NCBI GenBank assembly: GCA_016713825.1
Contig: JADJOJ010000012.1
Coordinates: 1-64,000, forward strand
Direction: 5' to 3'
Length of the DNA stretch: 64,000 nucleotides
DNA from: Candidatus Leptofilum gracile
GTDB taxonomy: Bacteria > Chloroflexota > Anaerolineae > Promineifilales > Promineifilaceae
The notes under the pieces are model-generated. The model was not told the DNA's origin, did not search any database, and worked only from the letters and a program-made list of their open reading frames with translations. Both the position numbers and the translations under genes were made by a program. Of this stretch, positions 44,002 to 52,720 are shown one piece after another; the first letter of the stretch is position 1, and each line of letters opens with the position of its first letter.

Positions 44002-44893
44002 CTAGTTGAGATAGATGTCGAAGAAATCGGCCGTGCGCCGCATCATCAAATTCCAGTCCGGGCCGTTAAAAAAATGGCCCTGGTCTGGATAAGTAAACAG
44101 GGTGCTGTCTTTGCCCGCAGCTTGCAGCGCGGCATGGAGCGCCGGTGCCCAATCGGGCGGGGTTTGCTCGGCTTCGGCCCCATCGCCCAGACCAATGTGA
44201 ATTTGCACGGGGCAGAAACAGCGTCCAGATGGTAGATCGGCGCGATTTGTTGCAGCATTTCCGGGCTGCTGGCGGCGGCGAGATAGGCATTGAGCAGTTC
44301 GTCGGGCAAACTGGCGGGGATCACTTCGCCGGGGTTGCACGCAACGATCTCGATCGGGTCGGGCAAACAGCCGGGTCCCCAGCGGGCAATCAGGTCGGCG
44401 TCGTTGGCGGAGTTGGGGGCGTGCAAAACGGCCGCTTTCACCCCCCCCGTCACCGTTAAAACCTTGGTCGTAATGCCGCCGCCCATGCTGTGTCCCCACA
44501 TGCCGATCCGGCTGGTATCGGCCTGGGGCACAGAGGGCACTAGGTGATGGCGTATTTGTCAAAAAATTCCGCATCCGCCATCCAGGAAGTGATTTCGATG
44601 ACGCCGCCGGGGTAGTCGCGCTGGCGCAGCCCGGCAATGGTGTAGGGTGCCATGGGATGGGGCGTGGCGGTGGGCGGCGGAGCCGTAGCCGCAGCGGTGA
44701 CGGCTGTCGCCGCTGTGGCCGCGACTAACGGTGTTGCCGAAGGTGTGGGGGTGATTCGCACGGTTACGACGACAGCGGCGTGGTGGGTTGGGGTTGGCAC
44801 AACATCAGCAGGGGACAGTGCGGGCGCAACGGCCGTTCCACACCCCGCTACCCCGAACAAAATGAACAGCAGGAAGATGGCTTTGGTTTGCAT
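44002..44893 (-). pseudogene. Alpha/beta-hydrolase lipoprotein with an internal deletion
   Basis: The N-terminus (MQTKAIFLLFILFGVAGC) is a lipoprotein signal with lipobox GVAGC, followed by a long Thr/Pro/Ala linker and APYTIAGLRQRDYPGGVIEI. The later part has the nucleophile Ser in WGHSMGGGIT and the His in PDQGHFF, as in dienelactone-hydrolase-like esterases. Between DKYAIT and VPSVPQADTSRIG about 100 residues expected for this family, including the oxyanion strand, are missing. The junction is at about 44541. Two further frame shifts occur (44541 and near 44200). It is either a decayed gene or an assembly deletion. Active enzyme is unlikely as read. Confidence 0.7.
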
Positions 44894-45005
44894 GGGCGAA
44901 TCGTACTGGTAAACGGCCGTCTTGCAAAATAAGGAATGAATATGGTGGAAAAAGCTAAGACACATACATCCATGCACCACACGTTTGTAAGAGGGAGGTC
45001 GAGTC

Positions 45006-45689
45006 ATGAATATGGTTATAGATAAAAAGATGGCAAGGGTAGCTGGCGTTCTTTATCTCGTTTACATCGTCAGCCACATCTTTGCCGATCTCATTGGTCG
45101 CTCTCAACTTATTGTTTGGGGAGATGCCGCAACCACAGCCCAAAATATTCTGGCTGCAGCGGGGCAATTTCGTATAGGTTTTATGAGCGACCTGCTGGCC
45201 GCTTTGTTATTTCTTTTGGCCGCCTGGGCTTTATACAGATTGCTCAAACCAGTTAATCAGAACATTGCGTTGCTGTTCCTGTTATTAAACCTGGTTGGGG
45301 TCGCAGTCCAATGTTTCAGCGATCTTTTTTTGATTGCCAGCCACCTGCTTTTGAATGATGCCGGTTATGCACAGCTGTTCTCGGAGAACCAATTGCAGGC
45401 ATTTGTGATGCTGTTTCTCGATTTGCACAGGAATGGATTAATGGTGGCCCAACTGTTTTATGGGGCCTGGCTCTTTCCACTTGGTTATTTGGTTTTCAAG
45501 TCCGGTTTTCTTCCCAAAGTTTTAGGCATTTTGTTGATGATCCATTGTGTCACCTGGCTGATGACTTTTCTTCACTATTTCCTGCTCCCAAATTTGAGCG
45601 CAATTACCTACGTAAGCTATCCGCTTGGATTCGTTGCCGAATTCGGGCTGAGTTTATGGCTTTTAATAAAGGGCGTTGCCAACCGGTAA
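45006..45689 (+). CDS. DUF4386-family membrane protein
   Basis: The 227 residues start ARVAGVLYLVYIVSHIFADL and contain WGDAATTAQNILAAAGQFRI and LYRLLKPVNQNIALLF, matching DUF4386 proteins. About six membrane helices are visible. The base composition is more AT-rich than its neighbours, which hints at recent transfer. GGGAGG supports the start. No function is known. Confidence 0.82.
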   Translation: MNMVIDKKMARVAGVLYLVYIVSHIFADLIGRSQLIVWGDAATTAQNILAAAGQFRIGFMSDLLAALLFLLAAWALYRLLKPVNQNIALLFLLLNLVGVAVQCFSDLFLIASHLLLNDAGYAQLFSENQLQAFVMLFLDLHRNGLMVAQLFYGAWLFPLGYLVFKSGFLPKVLGILLMIHCVTWLMTFLHYFLLPNLSAITYVSYPLGFVAEFGLSLWLLIKGVANR

Positions 45690-45725
45690 TTTGTCAGATT
45701 GGTACTTTTCCGACACACTTTGCTT

Positions 45726-46418
45726 ATGAACGAACGCATCCTCGTTGTTGATGACGAACCCAAAATTGTAAAGCTGGCGCGCGATTACCTGGAGCGCAGC
45801 GGCTACACGGTGCTCACGGCGGGCGACGGCCGTACTGCCCTCACCATTGCCCGCAGCGAAAAACCAGACATGGTGGTGCTCGATTTGAACCTGCCTGAGC
45901 TGGACGGCCTGGACGTTTGCCGCACGCTGCGCCGCGAATCGGACGTGCCCATCATCATGCTCACCGCCCGCATCGACGAAACCGACCGGCTCATTGGCCT
46001 GGAGCTGGGCGCGGATGATTACATCACCAAGCCGTTTTCGCCGCGCGAGCTGGTGGCCCGCGTCCGCGCCGTGCTGCGCCGGGTGCGGGGTGGGCTGGTG
46101 CCCACCGAATTTATCCAGGTGGGCGACATCGAGATTGACCTCAACGGCCATCGCGCCAGCCGCGCCGGGGAGACGCTCCAGCTTACCCGCATCGAGTTTA
46201 ACCTGCTGGCGATTTTGGCCCAGCACGCTGGCCAAACGATGAGCCGCGAGCAGCTGCTGGACCGGCTGCACGGCTTCTCGCAAGACAGCTACGAGCGCAG
46301 CATCGACGCCCACGTCAAAAATTTGCGGCGCAAGCTGGAGCCAGATCCGTCGGAGCCACTCTACATCCTGACGGTATACGGCATCGGTTACAAATTTAAC
46401 GACGAGGTGTCCACGTGA
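45726..46418 (+). CDS. OmpR/PhoB-family response regulator
   Basis: The receiver has ILVVDDEPKI, the phospho-acceptor Asp in VVLDLNLPELDG and the Lys in DYITKPFSP. The winged helix includes LTRIEFNLLAILAQHAGQ and SIDAHVKNLRRKLEPDP. The 230 residues are intact. Its stop overlaps the start of the kinase gene by four bases (ATGA), so the two are a coupled two-component system. Confidence 0.95.
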   Translation: MNERILVVDDEPKIVKLARDYLERSGYTVLTAGDGRTALTIARSEKPDMVVLDLNLPELDGLDVCRTLRRESDVPIIMLTARIDETDRLIGLELGADDYITKPFSPRELVARVRAVLRRVRGGLVPTEFIQVGDIEIDLNGHRASRAGETLQLTRIEFNLLAILAQHAGQTMSREQLLDRLHGFSQDSYERSIDAHVKNLRRKLEPDPSEPLYILTVYGIGYKFNDEVST

Positions 46419-47569
46419 AGCCCGACAAAAACTGGCGTCGCTATCGCGGTGGTCCACCTTGGGCGCGTGAGGGATGGGAGCTGCCAGAGAACATGCGTCG
46501 ATCTTCAGAGCATGCCCATTGGCGGGGCCGACGTGGCATGTTTTTCCGCTTTCTGACGCTGTTTGGCTTGCTGGTTATGCTGGTTGCGGGCGGCATGACG
46601 ATTGTGGCCTGGTTGATCACGCGGCTGGTGGAAGGGAATATGGGAACGGCCGTTATCGTTTGGATTAGCGGCTGTGGCCTGGCCGCGGCCTTGCCACTGC
46701 TGGCTGTGGTGCTGGCTTATCGCACCTTTCGCCGTGTGGCGACGCCCCTGGCAGCCATCATGAACGCCGCCGACGCTGTGGCCGAAGGTGACCTGAGCGC
46801 CCGCGTGCCGGAATTTACCCGGCGCAACGAGTTCACCCGGCTGGCCCACTCATTTAACCACATGACCGCCGAGCTGGAGCGGGCCGACCAGCAGCGGCGC
46901 AACCTCACCGCCGACGTGGCCCACGAGCTGCGCACGCCGCTGCACATCATCCAGGGCAACCTGGAGGGCGTGCTGGACGGCGTCTACGAACCCACACCCG
47001 AGCACATTGCGGCCACGCTGGACGAAACGCGGCTGCTGGCCCGATTGGTAGAGGATCTGCACACGCTTTCCCTGGCCGATGCCGGGCAGCTGCCGCTAAA
47101 ACTGGAGCCGGTAGACGTGGCCGATTTGCTGGCTGACGTGGCCACGAGCTTTTCGGGCCAGGCGGAGGCACAAAATGTAGAGATTGTGGTGGAAACGGCC
47201 GTTCTCCCCCCAAACACCCACATCCAGGGCGACGCGGGCCGACTGGACCAGGTGCTGAGCAACCTGGTGGTGAATGCGCTCAGACACACGCCGGGGGACG
47301 GCCGTATCACCCTCAGCGCCAAGTTGGTCGATGACGGCGTGCAAATTCAAGTCACCGACACGGGCGAAGGCATCCCCGAAGCCGATTTGCCGTTTGTCTT
47401 CGAGCGTTTCTGGCGGGGCGACCGGGCGCGGACGCACAGCGGTGGCGCGGGCGGCGGCCTGGGATTGGCGATTGTGAAGCAGATGGTGGTGGCGCATAAC
47501 GGCCGTATCACCGCCACCAGCACCCCGAATCAAGCCACCACCTTTACCCTCACGTTCCCCGCAGTCTAA
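46415..47569 (+). CDS. Sensor histidine kinase with almost no extracytoplasmic loop
   Basis: A cytosolic N-terminus rich in Trp, Arg and His is followed by two membrane helices (about residues 43-68 and 76-103) with only about seven residues between them, so the sensor may detect membrane state. A HAMP linker follows, then HisKA with the phospho-His in ADVAHELRTPLH. The HATPase part carries the N box (NLVVNALRHT) and G boxes (DTGEGIPE, GGAGGGLGLAIVKQ). It is 384 residues and intact. It is translated together with the OmpR-type regulator. Confidence 0.95.
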   Translation: MKPDKNWRRYRGGPPWAREGWELPENMRRSSEHAHWRGRRGMFFRFLTLFGLLVMLVAGGMTIVAWLITRLVEGNMGTAVIVWISGCGLAAALPLLAVVLAYRTFRRVATPLAAIMNAADAVAEGDLSARVPEFTRRNEFTRLAHSFNHMTAELERADQQRRNLTADVAHELRTPLHIIQGNLEGVLDGVYEPTPEHIAATLDETRLLARLVEDLHTLSLADAGQLPLKLEPVDVADLLADVATSFSGQAEAQNVEIVVETAVLPPNTHIQGDAGRLDQVLSNLVVNALRHTPGDGRITLSAKLVDDGVQIQVTDTGEGIPEADLPFVFERFWRGDRARTHSGGAGGGLGLAIVKQMVVAHNGRITATSTPNQATTFTLTFPAV

Positions 47570-47600
47570 GTGCGACGTACCTCAAAGGTGCGTCGCACTT
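47568..47600. repeat. REP hairpin, family C
   Basis: AAGTGCGACGTACCT and AGGTGCGTCGCACTT pair with one mismatch. It overlaps the last bases of the kinase gene and of the convergent corrinoid-protein gene, so it can terminate both. Confidence 0.8.
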
Positions 47601-48256
47601 GCCAGCAGCTTCTGGCAGAGCCGCACGCCAGACATGGCGTCGTTGAGCCAGTAATCTGCACCGACATACTGGCGCACCTGCTCGTTTAGTTGGTTGCCGC
47701 CGATGATGATGGGCACGCCCCGCAGCGCCGCATCCTCGCTGGCGCGGATCAGGTCGATTGTTTCCTTCATCGCGTCGTAGGAGGTGGTGAGCAGCCCGGA
47801 CAGGCCGATAATGTTGGGGCGAACCTGTTCGGCCTGCTGCAAAAACTCGGCGGGCGGCACATCGACGCCTAAATCGTGTACGGAAAAGCCGTAACAGGTC
47901 AGCAGCATGCTCAGATTGTTTTTGCCGATGTCGTGAATGTCCCCCTTGACGGTGCCTAGCAAAATGGTGCCAGATTCCTTGCCGGTGAACTGCTCCACGA
48001 TGATCGGCTGCACAATCTCCATCACCTCGCGGAAAATTTCGCCCCCCATGATGAGGCCAGAGAGGTAATATTCCTGCCGCTCGTACCGCTCGCCCACCTG
48101 GCGCAGCCCTTCCTGGCAATCTTCGATGATTGCCAGCGGGTCATGCCCTTGGGCGATCCATTTTTCTACCAGAGCCAGCACATCGTTTTCGTTCAGATCG
48201 GCCACATGGGCGATGAGGCTTTGTCGTTCCGATTCAGTGGGGTAAGAGTTACTCAT
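47582..48256 (-). CDS. Corrinoid (B12-binding) methyl-carrier protein
   Basis: A helical cap domain (about residues 1-90) precedes the B12-binding Rossmann fold with the canonical GDIHDIGKN motif, in which His is the lower cobalt ligand. GLSGLLTTSYDAMKETID and IIIGGNQLNEQVRQYVGADY complete the fold. Such 224-residue proteins carry methyl groups between methyltransferases. The ATG overlaps the GntR stop by eight bases (ATGAGTAA), so both are made from one message. It is the second corrinoid protein of the locus. Confidence 0.9.
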   Translation of the reverse strand: MSNSYPTESERQSLIAHVADLNENDVLALVEKWIAQGHDPLAIIEDCQEGLRQVGERYERQEYYLSGLIMGGEIFREVMEIVQPIIVEQFTGKESGTILLGTVKGDIHDIGKNNLSMLLTCYGFSVHDLGVDVPPAEFLQQAEQVRPNIIGLSGLLTTSYDAMKETIDLIRASEDAALRGVPIIIGGNQLNEQVRQYVGADYWLNDAMSGVRLCQKLLASATHL

Positions 48257-49028
48257 CTTTTTTGCCTTCTTGAATGCCAATTTGGGTGGAAAAACGCAGC
48301 TGATCGTTGCGGAAGACGAACCAGCCCCAGCTAAGCGGCCGTTCCGCAAAATCGTAAAAAAGGTGTTCCAGGTAAAAAGCGGCCGTTGGCAGCCTGGCCT
48401 GCAAAATGTTTGCCTCTTCCTCGTTCATCAGGGTCGCTTCGATGGTCAATTCGCCCCGCTTAAGCGAGTGGTTGACGGCGTTGGAGAAGAGGCCATGCAG
48501 CGAGGTGACGTCCATTTCCGCCTCGACGATGGGTCGGGTGGGATCGTACACCAGGTAGGCGCGGTGATAAAAAATGGGCTGCCCGGCGCGGGTGAGCAGG
48601 CGGCGGATGTAGATGGTGTTGGCTCCTTCGGCGATGTCCAGCTTGCGCGCCGTGCGCTCATCGGCAGACACCACCCGGACTTCGAGCAGCCTGACGGCCG
48701 TCTCAACCCCCTCCTGAAACAATGCCTGTAACTCGTGTAAGTCGAAAACGGCCGTACCCAACTCCAGCGGCTTCACAAAGGTGCCCTTGCCCTGGGCCGT
48801 GCTCACCACCCCCTGGTCTGACAGCAGGTTAATCGAGCGGCGCACCGTCATCGGGCTGATGCCGTAGGTGCGGCACAGCTGCGCCTCAGACGGCAGCTGG
48901 TCGCCGGGACGAAACGCGCCTTCGGCAATCTGGCGGCGCAGGATGTTGGCTAGCTGGGCGTAGGCCGGTTCGTAGGCGTCCCGGTCAATTTGTTCCGGTC
49001 TGGCGAGAGCGTCAATCATGTCGGGCAT
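48249..49028 (-). CDS. GntR-family regulator (HutC/UTRA type)
   Basis: The winged helix-turn-helix (LANILRRQIAEGAFRPGDQL, GISPMTVRRSINLLSDQGVV) is followed by a UTRA ligand-binding domain (IYIRRLLTRAGQPIFYHRAY, then LEHLFYDFAERPLSWGWFVF). Family members release DNA when a small ligand binds. It starts 197 bp from the divergent DUF1638 gene, and two 20-bp direct repeats lie between. It probably controls both directions of the methyl-transfer locus. It is 259 residues and intact. Confidence 0.9.
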   Translation of the reverse strand: MPDMIDALARPEQIDRDAYEPAYAQLANILRRQIAEGAFRPGDQLPSEAQLCRTYGISPMTVRRSINLLSDQGVVSTAQGKGTFVKPLELGTAVFDLHELQALFQEGVETAVRLLEVRVVSADERTARKLDIAEGANTIYIRRLLTRAGQPIFYHRAYLVYDPTRPIVEAEMDVTSLHGLFSNAVNHSLKRGELTIEATLMNEEEANILQARLPTAAFYLEHLFYDFAERPLSWGWFVFRNDQLRFSTQIGIQEGKKDE

Positions 49029-49118
49029 TACAAACTTTCCATTTCACTTGTCAACAGGCCATTACAAAGGCAGCATTGTCAGGCAAAAATGATCTTTTGG
49101 GGAATAAGAAAAAGCTTC

Positions 49119-49180
49119 TTGACAACTTCCCTATATAAGTATAAATTACCGTGTAGGCAAACTTCCCTATATAAGTATAT
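49119..49180 (+). promoter_or_regulatory. Promoter with two 20-bp direct repeats (candidate GntR operators)
   Basis: AACTTCCCTATATAAGTATA occurs at 49124-49143 and again at 49160-49179, 36 bp apart. The first copy overlaps a TTGACA (49119-49124) and a plausible -10 (TAAATT, 17 bp further), so a bound repressor would block polymerase. The region separates the GntR gene from the divergent DUF1638 gene. Confidence 0.7.
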
Positions 49181-49225
49181 AAGTGTTGGGTCGTTTGCAC
49201 AACTGGGGGAGCACAAGGTGGAAGA

Positions 49226-49960
49226 ATGGGAAACGGCCGTACCAAAGTCATTGCCTGTGCCACGGTCATCGAAGAGATGCTGCCCCTCATGCCGCCCGAA
49301 CTGGCCTATGAAGTTCTAGATTTTGGCCTGCACCTCGTGCCCGGCAGCTTAAAAACCCGCCTGCAAGAAGCGATCGACGCTGCTTGTGCAGACGGCTACG
49401 ACACAATTATTTTGGGCTACGGCCTCTGCTCGATGGCTGTGGTGGGGCTGCAAACGCGCACGGCCACGGTTGTTATTCCCCGCGTCGATGACTGCATCGC
49501 CTGCTTTTTAGGCTCCCGCGAAGCGTACACCGCGCAAAACAAGAAAGAACCCGGCACCTATTACCTCACCAAAGGGTGGATTGAAGTCAGCGACACGCTG
49601 CTGGACGAATACAACCGCACCGCTGCCAAATACGGCGAGGCGCGCGCCGAGCGCATCATGAAGGTGATGCTGGCCCATTACAAGCGATTGGTCTACATCG
49701 ACACCGGCACCGACAACCAGGATTTTTACCGCGACTACGCCCGCAAAGTGGCGGAGCGGTTTGATTTGCGCTTTGAAGAAGTCAAAGGCTCCGACGACCT
49801 GATTTACCGCACCATTTTTGGCCCGTGGCACGATGATTTTGTGCTGGCCCAACCTGGTCAAACCATTCAATACACCGATTTCAAAACCAGCGCCACCACC
49901 ACCAACAACCTCAACGTCTTTTCCCAGACGCTGCCCCAAAGGAAAGACAGCGATGCCTGA
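49226..49960 (+). CDS. DUF1638 protein of the methyl-transfer locus
   Basis: The 244 residues carry the DUF1638 pattern: early Cys in VIACATVIEEM, then ILGYGLCSMAVVGLQ and VIPRVDDCIACFLGSREAY. The conserved Cys residues suggest a metal or thiol role. DUF1638 genes are regularly found with corrinoid methyltransferase genes, but their function is unknown. AAGGTGG precedes the ATG. The stop overlaps the next gene by eight bases (ATGCCTGA), so translation is coupled. Confidence 0.85.
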   Translation: MGNGRTKVIACATVIEEMLPLMPPELAYEVLDFGLHLVPGSLKTRLQEAIDAACADGYDTIILGYGLCSMAVVGLQTRTATVVIPRVDDCIACFLGSREAYTAQNKKEPGTYYLTKGWIEVSDTLLDEYNRTAAKYGEARAERIMKVMLAHYKRLVYIDTGTDNQDFYRDYARKVAERFDLRFEEVKGSDDLIYRTIFGPWHDDFVLAQPGQTIQYTDFKTSATTTNNLNVFSQTLPQRKDSDA

Positions 49961-51782
49961 CCAAAAAGCCTTCCAGGTTCAGTTCCAGCCGATTGGCAAA
50001 CGAATCGTCGCTTCGCCCGATGTCTCCTTGTTTGAGGCGGCGCGGGAGTCGGGGTTGGATTTGGCGTCGGCCTGCGGCGGCGAGGGCAACTGTGGCCAAT
50101 GCCGCGTGATGGTGCTGGCCGGGCAGACCACGCCGCCCAATCTGGATGAGGAATTTATTCTGAGCGAACTGGAGTTGCAGCAGGGGGAGCGCCTGGCCTG
50201 CTGCACCTTTGCCCGTTCGGACCTCACCATTCAGGTGCCGCGTGAATCGCTCATTACCGGGCAGCGGCTGCAAATTGGCAGCAACCTGCGCGAAATTGCG
50301 CCTGATCCGATGATTCACGCTTACCCCGTCACGATGACGCCGCCGACGCTGGAAGACATTCGCCCGGACTTTACCCGGTTGATGGATGCGTTGGCTGAGG
50401 CGCATGGGTTGAGGGGTTTGGTGGCAGATACGGCCGTTCTCCGCACCCTCCCCGCCATTTTCCGCGACAACCGTTGGCAGGTGACCGCCTTCGTGCGTGG
50501 GTCGGAAGTGGTGGGCGTGGTGGCGGGTGAGAAACGGCCGCTTGGCTTCGCCGTCGATCTGGGCACCACCAAAATTGCCGCGTACCTGGTTGATCTTGCC
50601 ACGGGCGAAGATTTGGCCTCGGCCGGGGCACCCAATCCGCAAATTGGGTACGGCGAAGATGTGATCAGCCGCCTGAACCACGTCTCGCGCAATCCAGACG
50701 GCGGGCGCGTACTGGCCAACAAAGTCCACGAAACATTAAACGAACTGCTGGACGAGCTGGTTTACCAGACAGAGGTGAGCTTTGAACAGGTGGTAGACGC
50801 CTGCATCGTGGGCAACACGGCAATGACCCATCTGCTGCTTCAGCTGCCGGTGCGCCAGCTGGCCACCGCGCCGTACGTCGCCGCCGTGGGCACCTCGGTC
50901 ACCGTGCCCGCCGCCGAACTGGGGCTGACGATGGCTCCTGGGGCACACGTTTACATTCCGCCCTGCATCGGCGGTTTTGTTGGGGCCGACCACGTGGCGA
51001 TGATCCTGGCTTGCGATCTGGATGAGGGGAACACAACATCTCTGGGGGTAGACATTGGGACCAATACCGAGATTGCCATTCGCAAGCCAGGTTTGTCAGT
51101 TCTCACCTCGGCGTCCTGCGCGTCGGGGCCAGCGTTTGAAGGTGCGCACATCAGCGACGGGATGCGGGCGGCGTCTGGGGCGATCGAGAAGGTTCGCATC
51201 ACCGAAACCGGCGTCGAGCTGACCACCATTGACGATGCCCCGGCGGTGGGGCTGTGCGGCTCTGGCATTGTGGACGCCACGGCCGAATTGTACCGGTCGG
51301 GCCTCATCAACCATCGGGGCCGGTTTGACAAGGAAAATGGGCGGGTGGGCAACGGCCGTTTTGGTGCCGAATTTTGCCTGGTGCCTGCCGCCCAAAGCGG
51401 CAGCAGCCGGGATGTGCTCATCACCCAAAAAGATGTGAACGAAATTCAGCTGGCCAAGGGCGCGATCCACGCCGGGCTGCAAATTTTGCTGGAAGCCACC
51501 GGCACGCCGCCGGAAGCGGTGGAAGAGGTGATTATTGCCGGGGCGTTTGGCTCCTTCCTGAACGTGCAAAGCGCTATTGCCATGGGGCTTTTCCCGGAGC
51601 TGCCCCGGGCGCAGTACCGGCAGGTGGGCAATGCGGCCGTGATCGGGGCGAAGTGGATGCTCATCTCCCGTCACGCCCGCCAGCGCGCCGAAAAGATCGC
51701 CCAGCACACCACCTACAACGAATTGACGACGTATCCGAAATTCGGCCGTAAGTTTGCCCTGGGCATGTTGTTTCCGGAGTAA
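49953..51782 (+). CDS. Reductive activator of corrinoid proteins (RACE/RamA-like, DUF4445)
   Basis: The N-terminus is a plant-type [2Fe-2S] ferredoxin domain with ACGGEGNCGQC and a later Cys pair (ERLACCTF). From about residue 190 an ASKHA-type ATPase domain follows (GFAVDLGTTKIAAYLVDLAT, SLGVDIGTNTEIAI, VGLCGSGIVDA, IAGAFGSFLNVQ). Such proteins use ATP and low-potential electrons to reduce Co(II) corrinoid back to Co(I) after accidental oxidation. The ATG at 49953, after AAAGGAAAG, is chosen. It is 609 residues and intact. Targets are probably the two corrinoid proteins of this locus. Confidence 0.93.
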   Translation: MPDQKAFQVQFQPIGKRIVASPDVSLFEAARESGLDLASACGGEGNCGQCRVMVLAGQTTPPNLDEEFILSELELQQGERLACCTFARSDLTIQVPRESLITGQRLQIGSNLREIAPDPMIHAYPVTMTPPTLEDIRPDFTRLMDALAEAHGLRGLVADTAVLRTLPAIFRDNRWQVTAFVRGSEVVGVVAGEKRPLGFAVDLGTTKIAAYLVDLATGEDLASAGAPNPQIGYGEDVISRLNHVSRNPDGGRVLANKVHETLNELLDELVYQTEVSFEQVVDACIVGNTAMTHLLLQLPVRQLATAPYVAAVGTSVTVPAAELGLTMAPGAHVYIPPCIGGFVGADHVAMILACDLDEGNTTSLGVDIGTNTEIAIRKPGLSVLTSASCASGPAFEGAHISDGMRAASGAIEKVRITETGVELTTIDDAPAVGLCGSGIVDATAELYRSGLINHRGRFDKENGRVGNGRFGAEFCLVPAAQSGSSRDVLITQKDVNEIQLAKGAIHAGLQILLEATGTPPEAVEEVIIAGAFGSFLNVQSAIAMGLFPELPRAQYRQVGNAAVIGAKWMLISRHARQRAEKIAQHTTYNELTTYPKFGRKFALGMLFPE

Positions 51783-51787
51783 TTAGC

Positions 51788-51850
51788 AGGTGCGACGCAC
51801 TTGAGCAGAGCTGATGCGGCTACCACGACTCGCGAAAGTGCGTCGCACCT
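51788..51850. repeat. REP hairpin, family C
   Basis: AGGTGCGACGCACTT and AAAGTGCGTCGCACCT (51835-51850) border a 32-base loop between the activator gene and the methyltransferase gene. It may lower read-through or protect the upstream message. Confidence 0.8.
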
Positions 51851-51869
51851 TTGAAGAAGGGAGCAGTTG

Positions 51870-52676
51870 ATGAAAATAATTGGTGAAAAGATCAATGGAA
51901 CCCGCAAGCGGGTCGCGGCGGCGATTGCGGAGCGGGATCAGACCTACATTCAGGAGTTGGCGGCCAAACAAAGTGAGGCCGGGGCCAACTGGTTGGATGT
52001 CAATGCGGGCACCCACCCGGCGCAGGAACCGGCTGACCTGACCTGGTTGATTGAAACGATTCAGGCCGTCGTCGAAACCCCCTTGTGCCTGGACAGCGCC
52101 AATCCGGCGGCGCTGCAAACGGTGCTGCCCGTCGTGAAAAAGACGCCGATGATTAACTCCATCAGTGGCGAGCCGGAGCGGCTGGAAAAGATTCTGCCTA
52201 TCGTGGCCGAACATGGCTGCGAGGTGATCGCCCTGGCCATGGACGACAAAAAAATCCCCAAAACCACCGAAAAGCGCATGGAAATCATCGACAACATTTT
52301 GGCGGCTACGCGGGCGGCAGGTGTGCCCGACGGCAAGGTGTACGTGGACCCCCTGGTGATGACCATTGCTACGGAAAACCAGAGCGCCAACATCGCCTGC
52401 GACACCATTCGCGCCGTCCACGAAAAATACCCCGACGTCCATTTTACGATGGGGTTGAGCAATATTTCGTTTGGGCTGCCGGCGCGGTCTTACATCAACC
52501 GTGGGTTTTTAACGCTGGCGATGGGAGCCGGGCTGGACAGCGCCATCATGGATCCGCTGGACCGGGAAATTCAAGCGGCTATTTTGGCAGCTGAACTGCT
52601 GCTGGGCAAAGACAGGCATTGTTTGAACTACGTGCGCGCCTCGCGCAAAGGCGTTTTTGATCAACCGATAACCTAA
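51870..52676 (+). CDS. Methyltetrahydrofolate:corrinoid methyltransferase-like protein (pterin-binding barrel)
   Basis: The 268 residues begin KIIGEKINGTRKRVAAAIAE, the start of AcsE/MtrH/MtvA-like pterin-binding barrels. They continue with ANWLDVNAGTHPAQEPADLT, LCLDSANPAALQTVLP, MINSISGEPERL and TMGLSNISFGLPARSYINR. Such enzymes move the methyl group between the corrinoid protein and tetrahydrofolate. GAAGGGAG precedes the ATG at 51870. It is intact. Its place between the activator and the corrinoid carrier makes it methyltransferase 2 of the system. Confidence 0.9.
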   Translation: MKIIGEKINGTRKRVAAAIAERDQTYIQELAAKQSEAGANWLDVNAGTHPAQEPADLTWLIETIQAVVETPLCLDSANPAALQTVLPVVKKTPMINSISGEPERLEKILPIVAEHGCEVIALAMDDKKIPKTTEKRMEIIDNILAATRAAGVPDGKVYVDPLVMTIATENQSANIACDTIRAVHEKYPDVHFTMGLSNISFGLPARSYINRGFLTLAMGAGLDSAIMDPLDREIQAAILAAELLLGKDRHCLNYVRASRKGVFDQPIT

Positions 52677-52720
52677 ACTGTGGCTTTTGAGCCTGGAAAA
52701 ATTTAGAAGGAGAGTGGACT

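Noticed and set aside
44002..45007. Two separate genes, a small lipoprotein and a short hydrolase
   Set aside because: The parts are the two ends of one known lipoprotein hydrolase layout joined at 44541.
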